A stretch of 64,000 bases of DNA, taken from assembly GCF_036250065.1 (NCBI RefSeq), contig NZ_CP109199.1, forward strand, positions 4,030,001 to 4,094,000, given 5' to 3'. Positions 22,003-30,197 of the stretch are shown here, piece by piece. The DNA comes from Micromonospora sp. NBC_01699 (GTDB lineage: Bacteria > Actinomycetota > Actinomycetes > Mycobacteriales > Micromonosporaceae). The notes beneath the pieces are model-generated. The model had not been told where the DNA came from and searched no databases. It saw only the letters and a program-made list of their open reading frames with translations. The first letter of the stretch is position 1, and each line of letters starts with the position of its first letter. The translations under genes and the position numbers were made by a program.

Positions 22003-23086
22003 GGGGGAACCCGCGGAAAAGGTCGATGACGGTCAGCGTGAGCAGGGTCAGGTCGAGCCGGACCGAGCGGCAGTTGAGGTAGAGCAGGTCGCAGCGGAGC
22101 TTCTCCTCGACCGTGGCGGCGTACCCGCCGGTCAGTTGGGCGATGCCGGTCATGCCGGGACGGATCCGGTGGCGCAGGTCGTAGTGCGGTAGGCGGCGGA
22201 AGTCGGCGACGAACTCGGGTCGTTCCGGTCGGGGTCCGACCAGGCTCATCTCGCCGCGCAGGACGTTCCACAGTTGCGGCAGTTCGTCCAGGCGGGACCG
22301 GCGCAGCAGCCGACCGACCCGGGTGATCCGGCTGTCGTCGACGGCGACCAGTACCGGGCCGGTGTCCCGCTCGGCGTCGACCCGCATGGTCCGGAACTTG
22401 ACCATCCGGAAAGGTCGGCCACCGGCGCCCACCCGGGTCTGGAAGTACAGCGGGGGCCCGCTACAGCTCACCGCCGCCATGATCAGCGTCATCAGCGGGA
22501 TCGAGAGTGGGGCGGTGAGCAGGGCCAGGGCGAGGTCGACGCAGCGTTTGGCCGGCTCCTTGCCGGGCCACCGGGTGCTCCATTGCAGACGGAGCCACGG
22601 CAGTCCGCCGAACCGGCGCAGCCGGGCCGGACGCAGCAGGCCGTAGACCGGTCGGGCCAGTACCCAGATCTCGACGTCGTGTGCCAGGCAGGCGGCCATC
22701 AGCCGCTCGTCGACGCTGTCGAGGGAGTGTTTCAGCAGCAGCAGCTTCGGGCGGTACCGGGTGAGTACCGCGTCCAGCAGGTCCACCGCCTGGGCCAGGG
22801 GCAACCGCACCATGACGTCGAACTCGTCGCCGAGCCGGTCGGCCGGGATGGGCTCGGCGGTGGACTCGACCACGACCGCCCGTACCAGGCCCCGGGACGG
22901 GCGCCCGGCGGGTGCGTCGGTGGGCGTCGTGACCTGCGGTTCACCGGTCTCCGCGAGGCTGCGGATGACCGCCACCAGATCGTCCCGCTGACCCGCGGGC
23001 GGGGCGAGTAGTCCGTGCGCAGCGTCGCTGAGTTGCGCCGCTCCGGTCTCGAAGCTGACCGGCCGGACCGAGACCTTTCTCAACAC
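21995..23086 (-). CDS. Initiating sugar-phosphate transferase (WbaP/WcaJ type)
   Basis: The C-terminal 200 residues form the bacterial sugar transferase domain: KRCVDLALALLTAPLSIPL (membrane helix), GRPFRMVKFRTM, LRRSRLDELPQLWNVLRGEM, LVGPRPERPEFV and RPGMTGIAQLTG. It transfers a sugar phosphate to undecaprenyl phosphate, the first step of repeat-unit synthesis. The N-terminal 180 residues are soluble and lack the usual four-helix bundle. I prefer GTG 23086 (363 residues), which has GAGGGG 6 nt upstream. An ATG at 23131 would add 15 residues encoded in AT-rich DNA and has no ribosome site. This is the first gene of the polysaccharide operon. Confidence 0.87.
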   Translation of the reverse strand: MLRKVSVRPVSFETGAAQLSDAAHGLLAPPAGQRDDLVAVIRSLAETGEPQVTTPTDAPAGRPSRGLVRAVVVESTAEPIPADRLGDEFDVMVRLPLAQAVDLLDAVLTRYRPKLLLLKHSLDSVDERLMAACLAHDVEIWVLARPVYGLLRPARLRRFGGLPWLRLQWSTRWPGKEPAKRCVDLALALLTAPLSIPLMTLIMAAVSCSGPPLYFQTRVGAGGRPFRMVKFRTMRVDAERDTGPVLVAVDDSRITRVGRLLRRSRLDELPQLWNVLRGEMSLVGPRPERPEFVADFRRLPHYDLRHRIRPGMTGIAQLTGGYAATVEEKLRCDLLYLNCRSVRLDLTLLTLTVIDLFRGFPRG

Positions 23087-23303
23087 CCCAAACCCCTCAT
23101 TACCCGAAATACGAATCTGAAGCACAATCATGTACTAAACGCTCGGTATTTCCTGAATCACTATGAAGCACCCGACACGCATAAAAGCGCGCAACACGGC
23201 GATTAGGGATGGACTAAATCTGTTTCAGGGGTTACCAGGTGTCACGGCAACCCCGTGGGTCACAGGCCGGGCATTCGCCGTCGCGGCCCGGCCGGAACGC
23301 GAA
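23087..23303 (-). promoter_or_regulatory. AT-rich leader/promoter region of the polysaccharide operon
   Basis: There is no gene here. Bases 23090-23235 are strikingly AT-rich for this window and lie just upstream of the first polysaccharide gene, so they very likely contain the operon promoter. I could not identify a convincing -35/-10 pair on the minus strand. Confidence 0.45.
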
Positions 23304-23338
23304 AGGGGCCGCACGACCGGAACGGTCGTGCGGCCCCT
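23304..23338 (-). terminator. Intrinsic terminator of the stress-protein gene
   Basis: There is a perfect 16-bp stem (23304-23319 with 23323-23338) with a 3-nt loop. On the minus strand the stem ends in CCCCTTTCG, a short T-run just after the stop of the minus-strand gene at 23366. Confidence 0.8.
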
Positions 23339-23365
23339 GGTGCGCTCGGGCGTACGGGCGTGCGC

Positions 23366-23929
23366 TCAGCCGGCGGCACCGGACTCGCTGGTCCGCCAGT
23401 TCAGCCGGACGATGAGCTGGCGGGCCTCCTCGGCGTGTTCCGCGTCGACCGCGATGCCGTACTGCTCGGCCTGCAAGGAGCTGCGCGAGGTGAAGTCACG
23501 CCGGCCGCGCGTCATCGCGTGCGCGCTCGCCCCGAAGATCGCGCCCCAGACCGCGCCGATCGCCACCGACGCAATCAGCACACCGAACCAGCCCGAGCTG
23601 CTGAAGATGCCGAACAGCAGCCCGATGAAGAGTCCGAACCAGGCCCCGCTCGCCGCCCCGGCCGACGCCGCGCGCCCGGTGGTCAACCGTCCGATGACGT
23701 TCTCCACCAGACGCAGTCCGGTGCCGACGATCGCGGTGTGCTGGACCGGGAAGCCGCTGTCGGACAGGTAGTCGACCGCGCGCTGGGCCGACGGGTAGTC
23801 CGGGTAGGTGGCCACGGTCACCGTCGGCGGCGCCAGTTCGGGTACGGCACCGCCGGCCGCGGGCAGTACGGGCTTGCCGGCGGGTCCCGGTGGCAGGTCG
23901 CCGGCTGCGGGGGTCGAGGGTGTGGTCAT
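23366..23929 (-). CDS. YflT/GSP17M-type general stress protein
   Basis: This 187-residue protein has a disordered Pro/Ala N-terminus (1-35), then TVATYPDYPSAQRAVDYLSDSGFPV, the start of the YflT (heat-induced stress protein) domain. A Gly/Ala-rich hydrophobic hairpin follows (about 85-130, ASGAWFGLFIGLLFGIF and GVLIASVAIGAVWGAIFGA) and probably inserts in the membrane. It ends with AEQYGIAVDAEHAEEARQLI. ATG 23929 has GAAGAAGG upstream. The gene stands alone between two divergent units. The biochemical role of the family is unknown. Confidence 0.8.
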   Translation of the reverse strand: MTTPSTPAAGDLPPGPAGKPVLPAAGGAVPELAPPTVTVATYPDYPSAQRAVDYLSDSGFPVQHTAIVGTGLRLVENVIGRLTTGRAASAGAASGAWFGLFIGLLFGIFSSSGWFGVLIASVAIGAVWGAIFGASAHAMTRGRRDFTSRSSLQAEQYGIAVDAEHAEEARQLIVRLNWRTSESGAAG

Positions 23930-23943
23930 CGTCGCCTTCTTCC

Positions 23944-23975
23944 AGGGGTTTCGATCAGGGGTTTCGATCAGGGTT
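23944..23975. repeat. 13-bp direct repeats upstream of stress gene
   Basis: The 13-bp unit AGGGGTTTCGATC occurs twice in tandem (23944-23956, 23957-23969), followed by a partial third copy. It lies 15-45 bases upstream of the stress-protein start and could be an operator; no regulator is suggested by sequence. Confidence 0.5.
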
Positions 23976-24190
23976 GGTACGCGGTCGGCGGCATCGGCGG
24001 TCATCCGGGCCGGCCCGGATGCCCCGGTGTGGACCCGGTCATCCGATCCGCCCGGTGATCGTGTCACCGACAACCCTGGCGCGCACCTGCGCCGGGAGCA
24101 ATCTTGGTACGGTGTGCCGCCGCGTCCCGTGGGGCACGCGCCGGCTCCACCTCGGCGGGGCCGGTCCACCTCGGGTAGACAGGACCGCCG

Positions 24191-25501
24191 ATGACGTCCC
24201 TACCGACCGCCGGACCGACACCGGCCACGGACGGCCCCCGGACCAACTGGGCCGGCAACGTCTCGTTCGGCGCCCGGCGGTTCCACCGCCCCTCCTCGGT
24301 CACCGAACTTCGGCGTCTCGTCGCCGGCAGCGACCGGGTACGGGCGCTCGGCACCGCCCACTCGTTCAACCGGATAGCGGACACCTCCGGCGACCTCGTC
24401 TCGGTCGCCGGTCTGCCGGAGCGGCTGGAGATCGATCCGGGGCGTCGCACCGTCACCGTCGGCGCCGGGATGCGCTACGGGGAGCTGGCCACCCGCCTGT
24501 ACGCCTCGGGCTGGGCGCTGCACAACCTCGGTTCGCTACCGCACATCTCGGTGGCCGGCGCCTGCGCCACCGGGACCCACGGCTCCGGTGAGCACAACGG
24601 CGGCCTGGCCACCGCCGTGACCTCGGTGGAACTGGTCACCGCCGACGGTGAACTCGTCACGGTGAGCCGGATCGGCGACGGCGCCGACTTTCCCGGCATG
24701 GTGGTCGGGCTGGGCGCGCTCGGCATCGTCACCGCACTGACCCTGACCGTCGAGCCGACCTACGACCTGCGCCAGTACGTGTACCGGGACCTGCCCGGCG
24801 ATCGGCTCCGCGCGCACCTCGACGAGATCCTCGGCGGCGGCTACAGCGTCAGCCTGTTCACCGACTGGACCGGTGAGCGGATCAACCAGGTCTGGCGCAA
24901 GCTCCGGGTCGACGGACCCGACGGCGCGCGGCCCGCGCCACGGGACTGGTACGGCGCGACCCTGGCCGACGAACCCCTGCACCCGGTCCCGGGAATGTCC
25001 CCGGTGAACTGCACCGAGCAGCTGGGCGTACCGGGCCCGTGGCATACGCGGTTGCCGCACTTCCGGCTGGAGTTCACCCCGAGCAGCGGGGAGGAGCTCC
25101 AGTCGGAGTATCTGGTGCCCCGGTCCGACGCCCGCGCCGCGCTGGACGCCCTGGCCACCATCGCGCACCTGATCGCACCGGTGCTCCAGATCTCGGAGAT
25201 CCGTACGATCGCCGCCGACGACCTCTGGCTGAGCCCGAGTTACCGGCGCGATGCCGTGGCGTTCCACTTCACCTGGGTCCGGGACACCGAGGCGGTGACC
25301 CCGGTGCTGGCCGCGATCGAGCGGGCGTTGGCGCCGTACGCGGCACGGCCGCACTGGGGCAAGCTGTTCGGCACCGGGGTCGAGGTGCTGCGGGAGCGCT
25401 ACGACCGGTGGGACGACTTCCGCCGCCTGCGCGACCGGTACGACCCCTCGGGCAAGTTCCACAACGAACTGACGCGGCGGCTGTTCCCGGCGGACCAATA
25501 G
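24191..25501 (+). CDS. aldO: Alditol oxidase (AldO-like, covalent FAD)
   Basis: This is a 436-residue flavoprotein oxidase of the VAO/ALO family. Segments recall the Streptomyces alditol oxidase very closely: TNWAGNVSF near the start, LGTAHSFNRIADTSG (the His that binds FAD covalently in AldO is in this place), LPHISVAGACATGTHGSG, YSVSLFTDWT, HPVPGMSPVNCTEQ and RPHWGKLF. Known members oxidise the terminal hydroxyl of xylitol or sorbitol with O2, giving the aldose and H2O2. It is cytoplasmic; no signal peptide is seen. ACAGGA precedes the ATG. It stands alone, followed by a terminator-like hairpin. A broader FAD-linked oxidase is the alternative name. Confidence 0.87.
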   Translation: MTSLPTAGPTPATDGPRTNWAGNVSFGARRFHRPSSVTELRRLVAGSDRVRALGTAHSFNRIADTSGDLVSVAGLPERLEIDPGRRTVTVGAGMRYGELATRLYASGWALHNLGSLPHISVAGACATGTHGSGEHNGGLATAVTSVELVTADGELVTVSRIGDGADFPGMVVGLGALGIVTALTLTVEPTYDLRQYVYRDLPGDRLRAHLDEILGGGYSVSLFTDWTGERINQVWRKLRVDGPDGARPAPRDWYGATLADEPLHPVPGMSPVNCTEQLGVPGPWHTRLPHFRLEFTPSSGEELQSEYLVPRSDARAALDALATIAHLIAPVLQISEIRTIAADDLWLSPSYRRDAVAFHFTWVRDTEAVTPVLAAIERALAPYAARPHWGKLFGTGVEVLRERYDRWDDFRRLRDRYDPSGKFHNELTRRLFPADQ

Positions 25502-25514
25502 CCCCGGCCGGAAC

Positions 25515-25540
25515 GCGGGAAAAGTTCGCTTTTATCCCGC
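25515..25540 (+). terminator. Terminator-like hairpin after alditol oxidase
   Basis: GCGGGA (25515-25520) pairs with TCCCGC (25535-25540), and AAAG pairs with CTTT around a TTCG tetraloop, with a two-base bulge. It starts 13 bases after the stop codon. Confidence 0.55.
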
Positions 25541-25701
25541 ATATTGTCTGATGTACGACATCGAAGTGTCGCCGGAGATTCCCCCGATGTCCGCCCGGTA
25601 CGCTGGCGCCCGGTCACAGAGCGATATCGCCCGCTCACAGCGGGTGGTGCTCGATCCGTTTGGGACTCCCGAACGGATTCCCCAGCCCGACCGGAGGCAG
25701 C

Positions 25702-26904
25702 ATGGAAATCCAGCGATCCGTCCAGCGCTCCCTCGGCACAGCCGCCCTGTCCGGTGCCGTGCTCCTGCTGCTCGCGTCCTGTTCGCTGAGTCCGGACCCC
25801 GGTGAGTCCGGACCCGCGGCCCCGTCGCCCAGCGGCGCCGGACACGGGGGCCACGACAGCCGCTTCGACCCACCGGCACCCGCGCCGTTGCGCGACGGGG
25901 AGCGGTTCGTGAACCTGTCCATGTCGGACCCGTACACGCCGTCGGCGCCGAGCGGCGGCAGCGACGAGTACCGCTGCTTCCTGGTCGACCCGGCGCTGAC
26001 CAAACCGGCCTTCCTGACCGGCAGCCAGTTCCTGCCGCAGAACACCGACCTCGTCCATCACGCGATCTTCTTCCGGCTGGATCCGGCGGGCGCGACGGCC
26101 GCCCGCGACCTGGACACCCGTACGCCGGGCGAGGGCTGGACCTGTTTCGGCAACAGCGGCATCGGCGAGGACTCGGCCTGGGTCGCGCACTGGGCCCCCG
26201 GCGCGAACGAGACCCTGCTCGCCCCGAACCTCGGTTACCCGATGGCGCCCGGCAGCCAACTCGTCATGCAGGTGCACTACAACCTGCTGGGCGCGCCGGC
26301 CGGGGCGGTCGGCGCCGACCGGTCCGGGATTCGGCTGCGCCTCGCCGACGCCGGGGCCGACTTCGTACCGCTGGACACCACCCTGGTCACGGCACCGGTC
26401 GAGCTGCCGTGCGCCGATGGCGAGTCCGGGCCGCTCTGCGACCGGCAGGCCGCCATCGCCGACGTGACGGCACGGTTCGGCCTCGCCGCCGGGACGAACA
26501 TCGACGTGCTCAACCAGTACTGCAACGGCGGTCGGGCTCCGGCCGCCGGGACCACCCAGCACTGCGACCAGCGGGTCGAGGAGCCGGCCACCCTGTACGC
26601 CCTCGCCGGGCACATGCACCTGCTGGGGCGCTCAATCAAGGTGGAACTCAACCCGGACACCGCGCAGGCGCGTACGTTGCTCGACATTCCCGCGTACGAC
26701 TTCGACTCGCAGGCCATCCGGCCGCTGACCACCCCGGTCGCGGTGAAGGCGGGCGACACCTACCGGGTCACCTGTACCCACGACGCCGGCCTGCGGCGGC
26801 AGCTACCCCAGTTGCAACCGCTGCCGCCGCGCTACGTCGTCTGGGGCGAGGGCACCAGCGACGAGATGTGCCTCGGCCTCGTCGTCACCTCCCGCCCGGT
26901 GTAG
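25702..26904 (+). CDS. Copper type II monooxygenase-like lipoprotein
   Basis: This is a 400-residue exported lipoprotein with a signal peptide ending in the lipobox LLASC (Cys near residue 27). A Ser/Pro/Gly linker follows, then a body with the copper ligand pattern of PHM/DBH-type monooxygenases: VHHAIFF (His-His), MQVHYN (His), AGHMHLLG (His-x-His) and GTSDEMCLG (Met). Conserved Cys residues probably form disulfides. Known relatives hydroxylate small substrates with ascorbate and two copper ions; the substrate here is unknown. ATG 25702 has GGAGG 5 nt upstream. The gene is monocistronic and ends at a 15-bp hairpin. Confidence 0.82.
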   Translation: MEIQRSVQRSLGTAALSGAVLLLLASCSLSPDPGESGPAAPSPSGAGHGGHDSRFDPPAPAPLRDGERFVNLSMSDPYTPSAPSGGSDEYRCFLVDPALTKPAFLTGSQFLPQNTDLVHHAIFFRLDPAGATAARDLDTRTPGEGWTCFGNSGIGEDSAWVAHWAPGANETLLAPNLGYPMAPGSQLVMQVHYNLLGAPAGAVGADRSGIRLRLADAGADFVPLDTTLVTAPVELPCADGESGPLCDRQAAIADVTARFGLAAGTNIDVLNQYCNGGRAPAAGTTQHCDQRVEEPATLYALAGHMHLLGRSIKVELNPDTAQARTLLDIPAYDFDSQAIRPLTTPVAVKAGDTYRVTCTHDAGLRRQLPQLQPLPPRYVVWGEGTSDEMCLGLVVTSRPV

Positions 26905-26952
26905 CGGCACCCGGCTCGTGCGGAGGTCGGCCATCGCGCCGCCGCCAGCTCA

Positions 26953-26988
26953 CCGTGCCCGAGTCGGCCGCATCCGACTCGGGCACGG
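26953..26988. terminator. Bidirectional terminator hairpin
   Basis: There is a perfect 15-bp stem (26953-26967 with 26974-26988) with a 6-nt loop, lying between two convergent genes that end at 26904 and 26994. Confidence 0.75.
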
Positions 26989-26993
26989 GCGGC

Positions 26994-28676
26994 TCAGCCC
27001 GGCTCCCCGCCCGGTACGACCGGCAGGATGATCCGGGACGGTCGGGTCGCGTCGTGGTACACCGTCTGCTCGGCGACCACCATCGCCGTACCGGTCCCGC
27101 CGTTGTTCAGGTTGCGGTCCCAGCGGGGGAAGTTGCTCGACGTGACCTGGACCCGCAGCCGGTGACCGCGACGGAACACGTGTCCGATCGACCACAGGTC
27201 TATCTCGTGCTCCACCGGCTCCCCCGGCACAAGGCTCACCCGGACGATCCCGTCGGTGAGGTTGCGGGAGATACCGTCCGGGTCGACGTCGCAGAGCCGG
27301 GCCACCCAGTCGGTGCCCGGTGCGCTCGATCCGGCGACCAGCACCACCCGGATCCGCCCGGTCACCTCCAGGTCGTCGGCGAGCGGCGCCCCGGTGTAGA
27401 CCAGCACGTCCGACCGCCGCTCGACCCGGTGCTGGTCGAACGGGCCGGGCGGATACTCGCCGGCCAGCAGGATCTGGCCACCGTGGGTGCGGACCGGGTC
27501 GGCCGGGTCGTACCGGAAGGTGTCCGGCTCGGCGTCGGGGCCGGGCGGGTCGAAGACGAGGGTGCCGTCCGGACCGAGGTACAGCGCGGTGTCCACGGCG
27601 CGGGCCAGCGGCCAGTCGGGCTCATCCCGCCACCGGTTGACCCCGGTGACGAACAGCCGCACCGGTCGGGTCGGATCGGCGTTCTCGGCCGCGCGCTCCG
27701 GCCGCAGCCACTCGTCGAACCAGTCGAGTTCGAGGTCGGTCCGGGTGGTTCGCAGGTCGAGGCTGCGCTCGTTGGCGGCCAGGCCGAAGTTGACCTCGCC
27801 CTGCTGGTGGCCGCCCTGGCTGCGGTGCGACCAGGGTCCGACCAGCAACCGGGCCGGTCGACCGGCGGCGCTCATCGCCCGGTAGTTGTCCAGGGTGCCC
27901 TGGAGGAACACGTCGTACCAGCCGCCGATGTTGAGGGTGGGCAGGTCGATCCGGTCGTGCTTGTCGGAGACCCGGCAGGCGGCGACCACCTCCGGGTCGG
28001 CCAGTGCCCGCTGGTAGCCCAGGTCGGGGACCTCGTGCCGGACGAAGGCCGGGAACGCGTCGGCGGGCAGTTCCCAGTAGCCGCCGTCGGCCAGCGTGTC
28101 GAGTTCGGAGACCAGTGCGACCAGCCGACGGTGCCGTTCCTCGGGGACGTCGTGGAACCGCCGGCCGAGCTGGTTCGCCCCCTGTTGCAGTGACCAGTTG
28201 CCGCCGAGACCGAGCTCGATCGCCCCACCCCGGGCGAACAGCCCGTCGAAGGGATCCGACCAGGTGAAAGCGGGGGCGATCGCGGCCAGCTCGGGGGGCT
28301 TGCCGGCCGCCGCCATCCACTGGGCGTTGCCCAGGTAGCTGGGTCCGTACATGCCGACGCGTCCGTTGGCGCCGGGCAGGGTCGCCGCCCAGCGTACGGA
28401 GTCGTACCCGTCGGCCTGCTCGTGCCGCAGCGGCTCCCACTCCCCCTCGGACCGGTACCGGCCACGGGTGTCCTGGATGACGACCAGGTAACCGCGACGG
28501 ACGGCGGCAAGCGGGTCGAGGGTGGCGAGGATGCCCGGATCCTGCTTGTTGTACGGCGACCGGACGAGCAGCACCGGCCAGGGCCCACCGTGTCCGGGCC
28601 GGAAGACGTCGGCGCGCAGGATGGTGCCGTCGCGCATCTCGGCGGGTACGTCGAACTCGATCCGCACGTCTTCCAT
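26994..28676 (-). CDS. CocE/NonD family (X-Pro dipeptidyl-peptidase-like) hydrolase
   Basis: This is a 560-residue alpha/beta hydrolase with the S15 layout: a catalytic domain (about 10-310; nucleophile GMYGPSYLGN with Ser near 113, oxyanion region SPYNKQD, catalytic His in GPWSHRSQ) with a helical cap, then a jelly-roll C-terminal domain (about 330-555, ending SNFPRWDRNLNNGGT). No signal peptide is seen. Family members hydrolyse peptides or esters such as cocaine and glutaryl-acylase substrates; the substrate is not predictable. ATG 28676 has AAAGGA upstream. A LacI-type palindrome lies 65 bases upstream, linking it to the neighbouring sugar operon. Confidence 0.9.
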   Translation of the reverse strand: MEDVRIEFDVPAEMRDGTILRADVFRPGHGGPWPVLLVRSPYNKQDPGILATLDPLAAVRRGYLVVIQDTRGRYRSEGEWEPLRHEQADGYDSVRWAATLPGANGRVGMYGPSYLGNAQWMAAAGKPPELAAIAPAFTWSDPFDGLFARGGAIELGLGGNWSLQQGANQLGRRFHDVPEERHRRLVALVSELDTLADGGYWELPADAFPAFVRHEVPDLGYQRALADPEVVAACRVSDKHDRIDLPTLNIGGWYDVFLQGTLDNYRAMSAAGRPARLLVGPWSHRSQGGHQQGEVNFGLAANERSLDLRTTRTDLELDWFDEWLRPERAAENADPTRPVRLFVTGVNRWRDEPDWPLARAVDTALYLGPDGTLVFDPPGPDAEPDTFRYDPADPVRTHGGQILLAGEYPPGPFDQHRVERRSDVLVYTGAPLADDLEVTGRIRVVLVAGSSAPGTDWVARLCDVDPDGISRNLTDGIVRVSLVPGEPVEHEIDLWSIGHVFRRGHRLRVQVTSSNFPRWDRNLNNGGTGTAMVVAEQTVYHDATRPSRIILPVVPGGEPG

Positions 28677-28740
28677 GGAACCGTCCTTTGCGGGGGTACG
28701 GGTCCGGAGCGGGCGGCAACCGCGCGTCCGAACCGGGGGA

Positions 28741-28750
28741 ATAACGTTAT
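28741..28750. promoter_or_regulatory. LacI-type operator upstream of hydrolase
   Basis: The palindrome ATAACGTTAT has the same core as the longer operator in front of the ABC-transporter operon. It lies between the hydrolase start (28676) and the end of the LacI gene. The rest of the 28677-28959 gap shows nothing I can name. Confidence 0.6.
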
Positions 28751-28959
28751 CTGGAATGGCCCTCGGAACGTCCGCTCGGCCGGTCGCCCGACCCTGCTCG
28801 GGACCGACTCGAACCAGTTTCCGCGAAGGCGGCGCTACGTCGTCCGGGGCGGGGCACGTGGGCCAGCCTACGACCCCGTTCCGCCCGCCGGCAGCGGCCC
28901 GGACCGGACACCGGCGCAGGTCACCGGGGCCGGTGGACCCGGCCGGGTCGCGGCGCGGG

Positions 28960-29988
28960 CTACGGGCGCAGTTCGCCCGAGCCGCGCGGCACCAGTTCCA
29001 CCGGCACGGTCACGCTCTGCACCGGCCGGGCGGGATCGGCGGACCGGGCCAGGAGCAGCTCGATCGCCGTCCGCCCGATCGCGGCGCTGTCCTGGGCGAC
29101 CACGGTGAGGGCCGGGCGGAGCAGGTCGGCCAGGAGGAAGTCGTCGAAGCCGACCAGGGCCAGCCGGGCGGCGTCGGCACCGAGCCGCCGGAGCACCTCC
29201 ACGGTGGCGGAGGCGTTGCCGGTGATCAGCGCGGTCGCCGGCGCCGGACCACCGAGGGCGGTCTCCAGCGCGGCGGCGATCCGGGCCGGGTTGAGCGCGC
29301 CGGGGTGCACCATGCCGTCGAGCGGCCCGCCGTGCGCGGTGACGCAGGCCCGGAAGGCGGCGGCCCGTTCCCGGCCGGTAAAGATCCGTTCGTCGTCGCC
29401 GAGGTAGGCGATCCGCTGGTGGCCGTGCTGGACCAGGTGGCGGAAGGCCAGGCCGACGCCGCCCGCGTTGTCCGACAGTACGGTGTCGGCGGCCAGGCCA
29501 CCGGTCGGCCGGTCCACCGCCACCAGCGGCATCCCGGCCGCCACCTCGGCGGCCAGGTACTGGTGACTGACGCTGATCGGTTCAAGGATGATGCCGTCCA
29601 CCCGCCGGCGGCACATGGACATCACCGCCTCGCGTTCCCGCTGCTCCTCGTCCTCGGTCGACATCGCCAGCACGGTGAGCCCGGCGGCACGGGCGGCCCG
29701 GTCGACCGCGCTGAGCACCGGGTGGGCGTCGGCGAGGTTGCGCACCGCCGCGCCGATGGTCCCGCTGACCCCCCGGCGGAGCTGCTGGGCCCGTTCGTCG
29801 GGCTCGTAGTCCAGCGCCGCGATCGCCGCGCGGACCCGGCTGACCAGGTGCTCACCGACGGTCGGGTCACCGTTGACCACCCGGGAGACGGTACGCAGCG
29901 CCACCCCGGCCTCCCGGGCCACGTCCCGCATGGTCGGTCGCTTGCGGCGGCGGTGCCCGGCGGTGTCCTGCGCCATACGCTCAGTCAT
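28960..29988 (-). CDS. LacI-family transcriptional repressor
   Basis: This is a 342-residue regulator. The N-terminal helix-turn-helix and hinge read PTMRDVAREAGVALRTVSRVVNG, followed by the periplasmic-binding-protein-like effector domain (GIILEPISVSHQYLAAEV, ALVGFDDFLLADLLRPALTV). It is divergent from the sugar ABC operon and should bind the GATAACGTTATC palindromes at 30090 and 28741, releasing them when a sugar is present. I chose ATG 29988, with GAGGGAG upstream; 30009 and 29976 are alternatives. Confidence 0.9.
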   Translation of the reverse strand: MTERMAQDTAGHRRRKRPTMRDVAREAGVALRTVSRVVNGDPTVGEHLVSRVRAAIAALDYEPDERAQQLRRGVSGTIGAAVRNLADAHPVLSAVDRAARAAGLTVLAMSTEDEEQREREAVMSMCRRRVDGIILEPISVSHQYLAAEVAAGMPLVAVDRPTGGLAADTVLSDNAGGVGLAFRHLVQHGHQRIAYLGDDERIFTGRERAAAFRACVTAHGGPLDGMVHPGALNPARIAAALETALGGPAPATALITGNASATVEVLRRLGADAARLALVGFDDFLLADLLRPALTVVAQDSAAIGRTAIELLLARSADPARPVQSVTVPVELVPRGSGELRP

Positions 29989-30060
29989 CGCCGTGATTCT
30001 CCCTCTCACCCTGCGGGCCGTGGCGCCCGCGCCCGATCAGTTTCGATCAGAGCAACAGTC

Positions 30061-30088
30061 TTGACACGCCCCGGAAACTTCCTATCCT
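30061..30088 (+). promoter_or_regulatory. Promoter of the sugar ABC operon
   Basis: TTGACA (30061-30066) is separated by 16 bases from TATCCT (30083-30088), 110 bases upstream of the binding-protein start. The operator begins 2 bases after the -10. Confidence 0.6.
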
Positions 30089-30089
30089 C

Positions 30090-30105
30090 GGGATAACGTT
30101 ATCCC
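30090..30105. promoter_or_regulatory. LacI-family operator
   Basis: The perfect 16-bp palindrome GGGATAACGTTATCCC has the typical central CG of LacI-family sites. Its position over the expected transcription start fits classical repression. Confidence 0.8.
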
Positions 30106-30197
30106 ACTCCCCCACCCTGGAACCCTCCCGGGGTCTCTCCCCGGCGAACCGGCCCGGTACTCCAGCACCCCCACCATGAATCGCCAGGAGGACCCCC

